A stretch of DNA of 64,000 nt from NCBI GenBank assembly GCA_009841255.1, contig VXMD01000020.1, forward strand, positions 81,394-145,393. The letters are read 5' to 3'. How positions within the stretch are numbered: the first letter of the stretch is position 1; every line of letters begins with the position of its first letter. Shown here piece after piece: positions 9,601-18,721 of this stretch. The notes under the pieces are model-generated. The model worked only from the letters and a program-made list of their open reading frames with translations. It did not search any database and was not told the DNA's origin. This DNA is from Candidatus Poribacteria bacterium. GTDB lineage: Bacteria > Poribacteria > WGA-4E > WGA-3G. The translations under genes were made by a program, and so were the position numbers.

Positions 9601-10511
9601 TCTTGAAACTGTGTATCATTAAATCGGTATTTACCTTCAAATCCATAGCCTTGTCCGCGTCTTGCGCTTCTGTCGTAGAGCAATGCCCCATCGTAGCGTC
9701 GTTCGCGGGCAACAGGTAAGATGATGCTGATGTTGGGACCTTGGTAACTATCTGTTCCGAGCTTGACGATAATCTTTGCAATCTTACCTTTCCGTATGTC
9801 TCGTCGGATGACGGGAAAATAGAACAGTGGAAACCCACCAATGCGTAAGACGATATTTTTAGCGATCATCTCCTGATTCATTCGGACGATGACTTCGGAG
9901 ACACTGAAATAGTAGTGGGGATGTTTCAGTGAACAGGTCGTCAGGGTTGCCCCGCGGATATAGGAGCGGTCTTCCTGTATTTTAAATATCTCACTGCCGC
10001 CGAAGTACCACGGGTCGCTGAAGGTAAACCCGTTCCGGGCAATTCCCTTTTTGTTTTCGAGGTTGAAGATGAGTTCATCGGAGTAAGTCTCCTCATCTCC
10101 CATCTTTAGATGGACGTTCCCGGAGGCGCGCAGCAGATTCTCATCGAAGTCCGCCCAGACATGGTCTGCCCGGAGAATAACATCTTCAAATTTGATGAGT
10201 GCGTTTCCGTGAATTTGGACGAAGTTATCAACCATCACCATATCGTCGCCATCACCAATAACCATGCCTTCTTCAGGGACATCTGTTTCGGGATTTAACC
10301 GCTCTGAGGCGGATCCCTCCTCTTGTGTCTGGTCTGTGGATTCAGACGCCGGTGGGTCAGCGGATTGTGCCTCTTGCGCAATGCTGAACCGGACTGGGGA
10401 ACTAAGGCAATAGGTAATGACGAACAGCACCAGTAGGGACTGGGTTACCCAGCCCCTACGACGTTCAATTCTGGACATTCGGTTTTCTAATTTACTTTCC
10501 GGATCAGTCAT
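6639..10511 (-). CDS. lptD: LptD/OstA-like outer-membrane protein with embedded parvulin domains
   Basis: LptD inserts lipopolysaccharide into the outer membrane. This very long protein (about 1290-1345 residues depending on start) begins with a signal sequence (basic RIERRRGWVTQ then SLLVLFVITYCL), followed by an OstA/LptA-type beta-jellyroll (HGNALIKFEDVILRADHVW onward). Where the barrel should start there is a PpiC parvulin domain (LRQIFIEYKI... to SAFHILKADRV, about residues 340-445 from ATG 10511), a degenerate second parvulin-like segment, and an acidic Glu/Asp/Thr linker of about 110 residues. The C-terminal 550 residues are alternating beta-strands ending in RSYF, a typical OMP end. 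Start choice among ATG 10538, 10511 and 10478 is uncertain because none has a good RBS. It is the last gene of the mfd-ppiC-ppiC-surA-lptD run. Confidence 0.85.
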   Translation of the reverse strand: MTDPESKLENRMSRIERRRGWVTQSLLVLFVITYCLSSPVRFSIAQEAQSADPPASESTDQTQEEGSASERLNPETDVPEEGMVIGDGDDMVMVDNFVQIHGNALIKFEDVILRADHVWADFDENLLRASGNVHLKMGDEETYSDELIFNLENKKGIARNGFTFSDPWYFGGSEIFKIQEDRSYIRGATLTTCSLKHPHYYFSVSEVIVRMNQEMIAKNIVLRIGGFPLFYFPVIRRDIRKGKIAKIIVKLGTDSYQGPNISIILPVARERRYDGALLYDRSARRGQGYGFEGKYRFNDTQFQEIYIPIPPDVTPNQRTKLKEKAEELQDRLDGEYDRYWLRQIFIEYKITDDDVQRAKDKAGDVLKQLQEEGADFAQIAQRNSDHYDTRYDGGDMGFLVPGEIDEDGEPKLDPVLEETVFALQEGEISPIVQTESAFHILKADRVVDVYGEREIKLSRIDIAITASEDTEFVLRELADDMLKRAHEGESFEQLIQVPDQFTDIAEPTLSEPNEGKGLLLNEMESSWRSAVRRLENPGDVIERRPITMPEGLYIFQLLEKEETPTFEALAEQFEAEWDAFYEEVMNPAPEKTEEDGESQEIEENGESQDTIEKTQTQESATGPPTPEPSQQVDTVDTDEDQTVEEDAPQDEVEAETTSDPSDDAVSEDPDAEEDAEDEDELKVYRKHGFRGRWEDPSAVASDAQRLYAGEYSSRPIQTKKSFRLIKVDKKRTYRGDIYFYGADRYSYERQNATRIGRRWIMRWGHTQSFYTPWDSRAEGRRPINFTGRTELQARNFKEELKLPGESRLNTFAILTYGTGLSTVADNDRDENGNLTFSRETIGDITGRLEVRHVHDFTDEGTTSLQKLPQFTLNFSRMRVSALPFLGSLNDRMESVAEKFKTETPILSLFTVPTLESTSFDLDLELGNFFREVYKGKVDERDVFLQTLDLGFDIRKQSTLLITPLRELQMSLDLNTNMIWHDQDQDKNRNIVKGVYSFNGSATNTLFRVFNVGYIPGLRKLRHEIQSSLRFNYQPAVDEDENLYPFGPSTYFYERKRLTYNFNTNFEIKTRRSQSAHRVFYFDTRLTADFTEFDPLYRRKYEPIESDFTFVPLPSRNLNMTVRFTHDPNPHPDDGKQFKMVGFRTNIRYTRPSWNISLGNSFSKRHTSRRASRSITATGRYRFSQDLEFDVSLIYYPIEGQFYSQRISMTRNLHDWNLRISWNRVGIKREDSPYNNVRQDFTFQVNLIQEPAVSMGVGYDATTETWGLRTIPAGVPYNAFGTGSSLGRSYF

Positions 10512-10752
10512 AGCCTCTGGGTATTTAACAGTTTTCATGTTCGAGTTGAAGAAATCCGCAGAAACACCGGATTTAGTCTGGGAATAGACTAAATCCGTTC
10601 CTTGTATTACATTGCAAGAACCCAAGCAAAAACCCTGCGCCGTTGTTGCAGGCTTAGGTTTCGATGCTCTGCCGTACATATCCTTATTTCAGTCGTCCCT
10701 TCACCAGAAATCTGCTCGTAATGAAATGGAGAGCAGTCCAGAAGGTCATAAA
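10512..10752. repeat. surA-lptD gap with dispersed repeats
   Basis: The open frame technically extends into this gap but the sequence is repeat-like. It contains CCTGCGCCGTTGTTGCAGGC (10634-10653), an exact inverted copy of 3381-3400; a CCCAAGCAAAAA unit (10620-10631) shared with 20.7 kb and 46.8 kb; and a block at 10714-10734 containing CGTAATGAAATGGAGAGC, identical to 20762-20782. No gene is seen. Confidence 0.6.
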
Positions 10753-12060
10753 TTAAAAATCTTTCAGTTCAATTCGAATGTAAGCGTTTTCAAGGAGTTT
10801 ATTGGTGTATGCGTCCCATTCTTCTTGGAACCGCTGCTGGCGGAGTATTGAAGTGATCTGTTGTTTCTCTGCCTCACTGAGACTGGGGCTATTTCGCTCG
10901 TCGACTTTAAAGATGTGAAGACCGGATTCGGTTTCGTGGGGTTGACTGTAAGTACCGACTGCGAGTGCTTCAACGATTGTCCGAGTTTTCGGATTGAGTT
11001 CTGTTAAGGAGCGGATTCCGAGGTCTCCACCGTTATCTCGCGTTTCAGTATCGTCGGAATGTGCCGCTGCAAGCGCACTGAAATCCTCACCGTTCTCCAG
11101 TTTTTTGAAAACTTCAACAACATGCGCGCGTGACGCCTGTATCGCCTGTGCACTCGGTGTGAGGGGAATAATGAGATACCGAAATACAATCATCAGATCG
11201 GTTTTCATTTCGACGGTGAACACATAGAGTCCCTCGTTTCCTTCAACGGGCTCACTGAGTTTGCCCGCCTCCAAATTTGTGAGTACGTCTTGGAATATCT
11301 TTGGAAACCTTTTGAGTTCCTCAGTCGTCGCTTCTATGAGAATTCCTGCCTGTGAACTTGGGTTCTGCTTAGAGGCGTATCGTTGTGCGAGCCCCTCAAA
11401 CTTCGTGATATCTGCTGCAATTTCCTTGAGTACTTCATTAACAGTTTCAAGCGCGGCATCTCGGTCAGCTTGATTCGGTTTAAAGGCGACAAAAATATGC
11501 CGCAAATGCACCTTATCTGTTTTCGTGGGGAGTTGGTCTCGGTTTTCCTCAAAAAATTCTTGGATTTCGCTCTCACGCACCTGCAATCGGGGGACAATTC
11601 TTCCCATAACGAGTTTCTCTGCCTTGAGATTCCGTTCTGACTGCTCCCGAAATCCCACGAGTGTCATGCCCTCTCTGTTGAGTTGTTTTTTAAATTCTTC
11701 GTCTGTTTCAATTTGATATCTCTTTTTAAAGTCTTGAACGTACTGCTCAATTTCTACGGCGCTGACGGTCACCTTCAGCGTTAGTGCCGCTTCCAAAAGA
11801 AGCATTTGCCTGATAAGCCGGTCAAGTAACTCTGATCTTTGTCGCTCGGCTTCGTTGAGTGCCTCGCGTTCACTGAAACGATAGACCTGTTGGAGTTCCA
11901 TGGCGCGCTGGTTCACTAAGACATCGAGTTCTCGCTTGGTCACGACATCGTCATTAACGTAAGCGATAATCTTATCAAAGGTACGAGCGGTACTCCTCCG
12001 CACACTACCGCTGACGAGCAGTAGGATGAGCATAAGACAAGCAGCTACTTTGTAAACCAT
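10753..12060 (-). CDS. surA: SurA-like periplasmic chaperone / peptidyl-prolyl isomerase
   Basis: A 435-residue secreted protein with a signal peptide (LMLILLLVSGSV). The N-terminal SurA chaperone domain starts at IIAYVNDDVVTKREL and is followed by two PpiC parvulin domains (about residues 180-285 and 290-395) and the C-terminal SurA helix. In the periplasm SurA carries unfolded outer-membrane proteins such as LptD to the BAM complex, which fits its place directly upstream of the LptD-like gene. The second parvulin contains the GGDLG loop expected of the family. The leader CCGCAAGGAATACTTAAAAA immediately precedes the ATG and contains the probable RBS (AAGGA). Confidence 0.9.
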   Translation of the reverse strand: MVYKVAACLMLILLLVSGSVRRSTARTFDKIIAYVNDDVVTKRELDVLVNQRAMELQQVYRFSEREALNEAERQRSELLDRLIRQMLLLEAALTLKVTVSAVEIEQYVQDFKKRYQIETDEEFKKQLNREGMTLVGFREQSERNLKAEKLVMGRIVPRLQVRESEIQEFFEENRDQLPTKTDKVHLRHIFVAFKPNQADRDAALETVNEVLKEIAADITKFEGLAQRYASKQNPSSQAGILIEATTEELKRFPKIFQDVLTNLEAGKLSEPVEGNEGLYVFTVEMKTDLMIVFRYLIIPLTPSAQAIQASRAHVVEVFKKLENGEDFSALAAAHSDDTETRDNGGDLGIRSLTELNPKTRTIVEALAVGTYSQPHETESGLHIFKVDERNSPSLSEAEKQQITSILRQQRFQEEWDAYTNKLLENAYIRIELKDF

Positions 12061-12080
12061 TTTTTAAGTATTCCTTGCGG
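12061..12080 (-). promoter_or_regulatory. CCGCAAGG-type ribosome-binding leader of surA
   Basis: Read on the minus strand this is CCGCAAGGAATACTTAAAAA directly before ATG. The same element precedes the genes starting at 14228 (-), 20848 (+) and 33300 (-), and a copy lies ahead of pfkA. The AAGG core can pair with 16S rRNA; the flanking conservation is unusual for a simple RBS. Confidence 0.6.
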
Positions 12081-12090
12081 TTAAATGATA

Positions 12091-12150
12091 TGGGATGGAA
12101 GGTTGGAAGAAAGAAAGATAGGGCACCCATCCTTCCTTTCTTCCATCCAA
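12091..12150. terminator. Long imperfect hairpin between ppiC and surA
   Basis: GGATGGAAGGTTGGAAG... and ...CTTCCTTTCTTCCATCC form an imperfect inverted repeat spanning about 57 nt in the gap of the operon. It could attenuate transcription or protect an mRNA end. It has no T-tract, so simple termination is not supported. Confidence 0.4.
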
Positions 12151-12157
12151 GAGTTTG

Positions 12158-13192
12158 CTATTCTTCAGGCTCTGTCTCCTCAGAAGACTCTTCGGATTGC
12201 CCATCCTCCGACGCCTCTTCGGCTTCTTCAGACTCCGCCTCTGGAATGCGATCTATGTAAGTTTTGACCTCAGCGCGTTCTCGAAGTTCAGCAACCCAAC
12301 TATCCATAAGCTCCTGCCGCTTCTCGCGTTCCGCTTTTCGGACGACACTCCTACGAACATCTTCCTCCTCAAACGGTTTTTGGTATTCATCGCGAGCTTC
12401 GTCTTTTCGGAAGATCATGTAGTATTTATCTCCCTGAACATCGACTTCAATGACCCCATCGTGCAACTGACCGATCTCCGCAGAAAACGCTGCATCTAAG
12501 AACGGTTCGGTTCCCGCGGGGAAAGAACTCCGACCAATATAGTCGGTGTCCCCCGGAGTCCCAGGATTCGCACCGGGACCGACGAGTTCACCGCGATCGG
12601 AGAGTTCCTGAGCGATTTCAAGGATATCTTTGCCTTCCTTGATTTGCGCGTAGACTTCATCAGCCCGCTCTTTATTCATAAGCGTGATACAGGAAAGTCT
12701 GACCTGTTCAGGACGCACGTACTCCGCTTTGTTCGCTTCGTAGTACTGGACATAGTCGTCTTCAGTCAAAGAGAGCTTATCGTCGATCTCTTGGGCGGTA
12801 ATTTTTTTAACCATCAACTCATGAAGATAATCCTGGACCTTTTTGAGAATTTCCGAATCTTCATTGAGTTTTTCGTCACGGGCGAGACTGAGAATGAGCC
12901 GGCTTTCCGCCATGAGGAGCATATAGGTTTCCAGCCCCTCTTTGTCCTGATATTGACGCTGCTTGTATTCGGGGAGTTCGCTAATTTCTTCCATCATCTC
13001 TTCAAGGGTGATGCGATGTTTGCCGTTCCATTCAAATTCAGCGATGACCGTTCCATCAGCACCGATCGCCTTGTCGCCGCAACTATAGAAGACCGGATGC
13101 GTGACAAGGATCCCAATCAGAAGCAAGGGGATAACCGGAAATCTGGACTGATTATTGATTCTGCCCATGAAGCGGGCAACTACTGTGAGCAT
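12158..13192 (-). CDS. PpiC-type periplasmic chaperone with acidic tail
   Basis: A 344-residue exported protein. The N-terminus has a hydrophobic segment (PVIPLLLIGILVTHPVFYSCG) whose Cys might be lipidated, although the preceding FYS is not a classic lipobox. A helical region (residues 60-150) is followed by a parvulin-like domain (about 160-270) and an extremely Glu-rich C-terminus. It is a clear paralogue of the next gene upstream (shared EWNG/YKWNG...ELP-Y-Q-Y and YY/HYQAN motifs). AAGGAG lies 8 nt before the ATG. It probably helps OMP folding together with SurA; catalytic prolyl isomerase activity is uncertain. Confidence 0.8.
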   Translation of the reverse strand: MLTVVARFMGRINNQSRFPVIPLLLIGILVTHPVFYSCGDKAIGADGTVIAEFEWNGKHRITLEEMMEEISELPEYKQRQYQDKEGLETYMLLMAESRLILSLARDEKLNEDSEILKKVQDYLHELMVKKITAQEIDDKLSLTEDDYVQYYEANKAEYVRPEQVRLSCITLMNKERADEVYAQIKEGKDILEIAQELSDRGELVGPGANPGTPGDTDYIGRSSFPAGTEPFLDAAFSAEIGQLHDGVIEVDVQGDKYYMIFRKDEARDEYQKPFEEEDVRRSVVRKAEREKRQELMDSWVAELRERAEVKTYIDRIPEAESEEAEEASEDGQSEESSEETEPEE

Positions 13193-13259
13193 TTATCTAA
13201 CTCCTTTTCTCAACCCAGCACTTCGGCTGGGGACGTTGCTTCCACAAAATGGGAATAGA

Positions 13260-14228
13260 CTATTGATCTGATTCCTCAGTTTCCGCTTCTTCAGGTTTCG
13301 GCGGTTCTGGAATATTTTCAGGATAGGTTTTTAGTTTGCCTTTTTCAGTAATTTCGGCAACCCACTCATTGATGCGTGAGCGTTTCTTTTCACGCTCAAC
13401 CGTCCTTTGGACATCGTCTTTGACCTCGTCGAATTCCTGCTGACGGTCTGGGTGATGCTCCTCTTTACGGAAGATGAGGTAGAAGGTTTCCTCATTGACA
13501 TCAACCTCAAAAAGGGTCTCTGTCATTTCACCGACCTCTTGCTCAAAAGCAGCATCAATGAATTCTGCCCAACGCGGTGATGCGGATTTGGTAAACATGT
13601 AGGTATTCCCTGGGTCGTCCTGATTGGTGCCAGGTCCGTTGGCGAGTTTACCTGCTTCGGCGAGTTCCTTCGCCGTCTCAATGATGTCTTTGCCTGCTAT
13701 AATAGCATCGAGAGTCTCGTTGGCAAAATCTTCATCGTCAAGCGTAATGCAGATTGCGCGAACTTTCGCTTCCTCAATGTAGTCACTCAAATTCGCTTGA
13801 TAATGCGCCATGAGATCTTCATCGGTAACGACGATTTTACCATCCACTTCAGCCTCGGTCAATTTTTCAACCATCAGCTGATGGGTATAATCTTCCAACT
13901 TTTTCAAGTGTTCGGCAAGCGAATCAAATCCGTCGTCGGCAGCGCGAAGAATCTGGAGTCGCTCATCTATCAACTCCTCAAGATACTCGGCTTTGTCTTC
14001 CCGAGCTTCATAGTTTTGTTGACGATAAACGGGCAATTCTGCGATGGCAGCATTCAAATCAGCCAATGAGATTTGATACGGCGTGCCATTCCATTTGTAC
14101 TCTGCCAAAATTACTTTGCTTTCGTCCACAGCGGACATGGATTGTTCATGACCATCGGACTGAACAAATCTCCATGTCAGTAGACAGGTCAGAGTAACAA
14201 TTACAAAGATAGCAATCGTTTTTTTCAT
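13260..14228 (-). CDS. PpiC-like periplasmic chaperone, paralogue
   Basis: From ATG 14228 the product is about 322 residues with a clean signal sequence (MKKTIAIFVIVTLTCLL). The longer open frame to 14384 overlaps mfd and lacks coding character, so I reject it. The body matches the adjacent 12158-13192 protein: a helical SurA-like N-terminal region, then a parvulin-like domain from EEAKVRAICITL to EETFYLIFRKEE, then a short Pro/Glu tail. The start is preceded by the CCGCAAGGAACGTTAAAAAT leader. Tandem duplication of this chaperone between mfd and surA suggests unusual demand for outer-membrane protein folding. Confidence 0.82.
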   Translation of the reverse strand: MKKTIAIFVIVTLTCLLTWRFVQSDGHEQSMSAVDESKVILAEYKWNGTPYQISLADLNAAIAELPVYRQQNYEAREDKAEYLEELIDERLQILRAADDGFDSLAEHLKKLEDYTHQLMVEKLTEAEVDGKIVVTDEDLMAHYQANLSDYIEEAKVRAICITLDDEDFANETLDAIIAGKDIIETAKELAEAGKLANGPGTNQDDPGNTYMFTKSASPRWAEFIDAAFEQEVGEMTETLFEVDVNEETFYLIFRKEEHHPDRQQEFDEVKDDVQRTVEREKKRSRINEWVAEITEKGKLKTYPENIPEPPKPEEAETEESDQ

Positions 14229-14373
14229 ATTTTTAACGTTCCTTGCGGTTCGGTCAGGTCGGTTTGGGAAATGAAGTGCCTTTCCGTATATCCAGCCCGC
14301 CCGTTGGTTGGGCTTACGCGCTTTGGACAGGGCGCGTAGCATATTTTCTTGAGTTGACCTTTCGTTTCCACGA

Positions 14374-17300
14374 TTAATCAACAAACAACCTAAGCGTTTG
14401 TTGTAATTCGGTCAACATATTCGCTCCAGTTACTCCCGGCATGCGAATTTTAAGTTGTGCTGGCGGCTGTAACTGAAGGTTCTTATTTTGGTGAACTATT
14501 TCAATGAATTTCTTCACATTAATTCGTGGTTTTCTTTCATCAAAGGTAACCTTCACCTGTTCCTTCCCAGCAACAATAGCTGTGATACCAAGATGCTGGC
14601 TAAGTTGCTTGATATTGGCGATCTCCAGCAACATTTCAGCAGGTTCGGGTATTGTCCCGTATCGATCCTTCAACTCCTCACGGAGCTCATTCAGTGCCTC
14701 TTGATCTTTCACTCCAGCGACTTTCTTATAGATAGAGACCTTTTGCCGGCTATCTGGGACGTAGTCATCCGGCAGATAGGCTTCAACGGGAAGACTGATA
14801 CGCGTTTCCACGGTTTCCTCAACCTTTTCACCCTTTAGTGCCATTACCGCTTCTTCAAGAAGCCTACAATAGAGTTCATAACCGACAGTGACGATATGAC
14901 CATGCTGTTCGGCGCCAAGGATATTTCCAGCACCGCGAATCTCTAAATCTCGTAAGGCTATTTTGAAACCTGAACCGAGGTCTGTGAATTCTTCGATAAC
15001 GCGGAGCCGCTTCTGCGCGCCTTCTGTAATTGCCCGGTCTTGCGGATAGAAGAGATATCCGTAGGCTTGCGCGGTAGCACGCCCGACCCGTCCTCGTAAC
15101 TGATACAGCTGCGCCAAACCGAGTGCATCCGCTCGATTAATGAGGATCGTGTTAACGTTGGGAATATCGAGTCCCGATTCAATAATCATTGTGCAGACAA
15201 GAATATCATGTTTATGTCGCACAAACTCCAACATAATGGTTTCTAATTCACGTTCAGGCATCTGTCCATGTGCGACAGCAATGCGTGCATCCGGTACCAA
15301 TTGTTGAATTGCTAAAGCGATACTCTGGATATCCTGAACGCGATTGTGGACAAAAAACACCTGTCCGCCACGCCCCAACTCTGTGATGATAGCTTCACGA
15401 ATCACATCACTATCATAAGGCATGACGTACGTCTGAATCGGCAATCGATCTGCTGGCGGTGTGTTAATGACGCTAAAGTCCCGAATGCCAACAAGCGACA
15501 TGTGAAGTGTACGTGGAATCGGCGTAGCGGTCAATGTAAGGACATCAACGGTTTCTTTGAATTGTTTTATTTTCTCTTTATGCTTAACGCCAAAACGGTG
15601 TTCTTCGTCAACAATTAAGAGCCCGAGATTGTCGAACGCAACCGTTTTGGAAAGTAGACTGTGTGTCCCAATAACGATATCAATAGTCCCCTGTGCCAAC
15701 CCCTCCTTAATCTGCTTTATCTCTTTCGGTGTGCGGAACCGGTTTAACATTTCAATGTTGACAGGAAAAGGTTGAAAACGCTTTTCAAAAGTGTCGTAGT
15801 GTTGAAGTGCGAGGATAGTCGTAGGGACAAGAATCGCCACCTGCTTCTCGGACATAACGGCTTTGAAAGCGGCACGTAACGCTATCTCGGTTTTTCCGTA
15901 TCCGACATCACCACAGACGAGCCTATCCATTGGGCGTTCATCTTCCATATCTGCTTTGACATCTTCAATTGCTTGGAGCTGATCGTCCGTTTCCTGATAC
16001 GGAAAAAGTGTCTCAAATTCGGTCTGCCACGGCACCTCAACGGGAAAACTGAAACCTTTGCGTGCTTGCCGAAGGGCATACAATTTGAGAAGTTCACCCG
16101 CCATCTGTTCGATTGATTCTTTAACACGCCTCTTTCTTCGACCCCAAGCGGCACCGCCAAGTCGATCCACACGCGGTTTATGAGAGGTGTCTTTGCTACC
16201 GATATACTTCTGGACAAGATCGACTTGATAGGTCGGTACGTAAAGGATGTCATCCGCGCTGTATTTGAGGATCAGAAAATCTTGCGACTTTCCGTCAATT
16301 GCCAATCGACGTATCCCGCCATAGATAGCAATACCGTGTGAGACGTGTACGACATAGTCCCCAACTTTTAGATCGATGAGGCTGAGAATGGGGGTTCCGT
16401 CTGTAGAAGGGCGATGTCGGATAGGGCGACGATGCTGACGACTCCCAAAAAGTTCATCCTCGGAAATAACAACGAGATTCAGAGACTCACTCAGAAACCC
16501 TTCGCTAATTGGGCCGACACTCGTTTGAATATCTGGCGGAAATAATTCGCGTTCTGCTAAGATTTCAGAGACACGCTTTGACTGTTGTGGCGTCTCACAG
16601 AAAACATGAATCCGGATGCCCTCCTCCGTCCACGTTTTGATCTGACTGATGATCGTTTGATAGTTGCCGGATGGCAGCACCAACGGTTTCATTTCAAAAT
16701 GCAGCGGTGGTTCATTGTCTACGACGCTCTCACGAGGTGGAGCTAAGGACACTGAGAGGACGGAATGTTTATCTAATTCAGTGCTGAGTGTTTCAAAGGA
16801 GGTGAGGAGTTTATCCGGTGGGACCATGAGTTCAGACGCTTCTAACTTTTTCTCGTACAACTCCTGTATCTGTTCGTGCATTTGCGCGGCTTCGCGTCTC
16901 TGCCACTGTGGCTCAATGAAGCAAACAATTGTGTCATTGGGAAGATAATCCGAGAGCAATTCGGTTTCTGGAACGAGCATGGGCAGAAGGCTCTCTATAC
17001 CATCAACGTAGGCGGGAACTCCGATTCCCGACTCTTTCTGAAGGCGATATTGAGAAGATGCCGCCTCTGTTAAAGATTGTGTGATTTCCCGAACTGTGTT
17101 TATCAATTGTGGCGTTGCGTGTTCTGCGGTGAGAGCATTCGCTTGAGTTTGCCAATAGTCAACAGACACATCAGCAGAAAGTACTTCCCGCAAGGGGGTA
17201 AGCGTGACCGATTCGATGGGTTCAGTTGAACGTTGTGATATCGGATCGAAAGTACGGATCGTATCAATTTCATCGCCAAAAAATTCGATGCGCATCGGGG

Positions 17301-17901
17301 TATTAGTCGTCAGCGGATAGACATCTAAGATGTCGCCTCTCCGGGCAAATTCGCCCTTGACTTCTACAAGTTCAACATTTTGGTATCCGCCTCGGATCAG
17401 TGTCGTTGCGACATCGTCTGGATCGATCTCATCGCCGAGATTAAGGACCCGACATGCCTCAATAAATCGGTGGCGGGGTGGGAGCCTGTAAAGCATCGCT
17501 TGGCTTGATGTTACAATGATGCTTCGTTCTTTATATACTAAATGCTCCAAGCATCGAATACGGTCCGCGACGATTTCCTTGGGAGGCGCGATTCCATCAA
17601 AAATTTTCCGGTGCCAGCCGGGAAACAGATTCATTTCGGACTGTGCCTCGAGGATATGTGTCGTATCCAAAGCAGGATATGCCGTATATGTACAGATTTC
17701 CTCTAAAACTTGCTCGGCTTCACGCTGTGAAGGAAGGATAATCAGAAAGGATTTTTTAGGAAAATCGTCAATGAGGGCTGCCAAGAGATACGCCGTTGAT
17801 GCGTTTGCTAATCCTCTGAGCCACGGGAGCTTTTGGTTTCCATCTTTGAGGCGTGCCACCAGTGTTTGATAATTTTCTGTTTTGCGTAAAAACTCTATCA
17901 C
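14374..17901 (-). CDS. mfd: Transcription-repair coupling factor Mfd
   Basis: A 1175-residue cytosolic DNA translocase that pushes stalled RNA polymerase off DNA and recruits the UvrA/B repair machinery. In order it has the UvrB-homology region (about residues 1-350), an RNAP-interaction domain with a CarD-like start (LKVGDYVVHVSHGIAIYGG near 510), the RecG-like translocase with Walker A GDVGYGKTE, the DEEH box (IVDEEHRFGVKHKEK) and TATPIPRTL, and the C-terminal TRCF domain. Length is normal for the family. The start is GTG 17901; no ATG is available near it and the RBS is weak. It heads the run of ppiC/surA/lptD genes, an association that may be only transcriptional. Confidence 0.97.
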   Translation of the reverse strand: MIEFLRKTENYQTLVARLKDGNQKLPWLRGLANASTAYLLAALIDDFPKKSFLIILPSQREAEQVLEEICTYTAYPALDTTHILEAQSEMNLFPGWHRKIFDGIAPPKEIVADRIRCLEHLVYKERSIIVTSSQAMLYRLPPRHRFIEACRVLNLGDEIDPDDVATTLIRGGYQNVELVEVKGEFARRGDILDVYPLTTNTPMRIEFFGDEIDTIRTFDPISQRSTEPIESVTLTPLREVLSADVSVDYWQTQANALTAEHATPQLINTVREITQSLTEAASSQYRLQKESGIGVPAYVDGIESLLPMLVPETELLSDYLPNDTIVCFIEPQWQRREAAQMHEQIQELYEKKLEASELMVPPDKLLTSFETLSTELDKHSVLSVSLAPPRESVVDNEPPLHFEMKPLVLPSGNYQTIISQIKTWTEEGIRIHVFCETPQQSKRVSEILAERELFPPDIQTSVGPISEGFLSESLNLVVISEDELFGSRQHRRPIRHRPSTDGTPILSLIDLKVGDYVVHVSHGIAIYGGIRRLAIDGKSQDFLILKYSADDILYVPTYQVDLVQKYIGSKDTSHKPRVDRLGGAAWGRRKRRVKESIEQMAGELLKLYALRQARKGFSFPVEVPWQTEFETLFPYQETDDQLQAIEDVKADMEDERPMDRLVCGDVGYGKTEIALRAAFKAVMSEKQVAILVPTTILALQHYDTFEKRFQPFPVNIEMLNRFRTPKEIKQIKEGLAQGTIDIVIGTHSLLSKTVAFDNLGLLIVDEEHRFGVKHKEKIKQFKETVDVLTLTATPIPRTLHMSLVGIRDFSVINTPPADRLPIQTYVMPYDSDVIREAIITELGRGGQVFFVHNRVQDIQSIALAIQQLVPDARIAVAHGQMPERELETIMLEFVRHKHDILVCTMIIESGLDIPNVNTILINRADALGLAQLYQLRGRVGRATAQAYGYLFYPQDRAITEGAQKRLRVIEEFTDLGSGFKIALRDLEIRGAGNILGAEQHGHIVTVGYELYCRLLEEAVMALKGEKVEETVETRISLPVEAYLPDDYVPDSRQKVSIYKKVAGVKDQEALNELREELKDRYGTIPEPAEMLLEIANIKQLSQHLGITAIVAGKEQVKVTFDERKPRINVKKFIEIVHQNKNLQLQPPAQLKIRMPGVTGANMLTELQQTLRLFVD

Positions 17902-17947
17902 AACTTCTGAATGGTTGTCAGTTTCTCTGATGACCGATAACTGATAA

Positions 17948-18721
17948 CTACTCCTTTGTAAATTCGACGTCGGTTAAGGTGATTTTCACTGTCAATTGTC
18001 CTATTTTGCTCTCCGCTTTGACAGGGAACCGACGTTCGTCATCCGTGAGCCAGAAGCGATCGCCTGCTGAAGTCTGCAGGACGAGCGTTTTGACTATGCC
18101 CAATGCCTTACTTTTCACTATCTCTCTACGTTCATCAACAGTGAGCGTAACTTTCTGGACCTTTCCCTTGGCGATGATCGGAAAGAAATACGTTTTACCG
18201 GGTTCAAATTTTTTAGAGCGTAGAAAGTAGAGTGTTGACAATTCATCCTGTGTGCCAACGGGTATTTCTATGACCTTTGTCTCTCGTCTTTGGGGCGATT
18301 TCGGCTTCGGACGTGAGATCTTCTCATATTCCGCAGTCTCTTCTTGAAAATCAATCGTAACAGTGGCGCGATATTTTTGGTCCTGTAACTGGTTCCGAAA
18401 ACGAACGGGTGAGAGGGTGACTGGATTTAAATACGTCTCCTCTTGTCTCTGAAAACTATAGACCCTGAAGAGTGAACGGGTTTTCATCTCAGACTGGATG
18501 TGATAAACAGTCTCTCCATTCAGGGACGCCTCCTTGGCGATCCAGTCTGTTCGTCGAGCAGCAGGTATTTTTTTCCAATTAATGTCATAGGTTAATTTTT
18601 CTCCGACCTTTAGGGGATTCGGGGAAAGGTCTGGACTCTCAACAAGTGAACGGGAGGCACCGTTTACGGCAAGCGTGCCTACGAGTAAAAAGATGAAGAT
18701 TAAGTGCTTTGCATACTGCAA
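17948..18721 (-). CDS. DUF3108-family secreted protein
   Basis: A 257-residue protein with a signal peptide (HLIFIFLLVGTLAVNGAS). The sequence LKVGEKLTYDINW near residues 37-49 and the series of predicted beta-strands match DUF3108, periplasmic proteins of unknown function often encoded near lipid A or envelope genes. The start is TTG 18721 with GAGGG about 10 nt upstream. It lies 46 nt upstream of mfd and belongs to the envelope cluster. Function is not known; a beta-sandwich lipid-binding or structural role is only a guess. Confidence 0.8.
   Translation of the reverse strand: MQYAKHLIFIFLLVGTLAVNGASRSLVESPDLSPNPLKVGEKLTYDINWKKIPAARRTDWIAKEASLNGETVYHIQSEMKTRSLFRVYSFQRQEETYLNPVTLSPVRFRNQLQDQKYRATVTIDFQEETAEYEKISRPKPKSPQRRETKVIEIPVGTQDELSTLYFLRSKKFEPGKTYFFPIIAKGKVQKVTLTVDERREIVKSKALGIVKTLVLQTSAGDRFWLTDDERRFPVKAESKIGQLTVKITLTDVEFTKE

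Noticed and set aside
14229..14384. Longer N-terminus for the ppiC gene
   Set aside because: It overlaps mfd and lacks an RBS; the signal peptide and the leader motif place the start at 14228.
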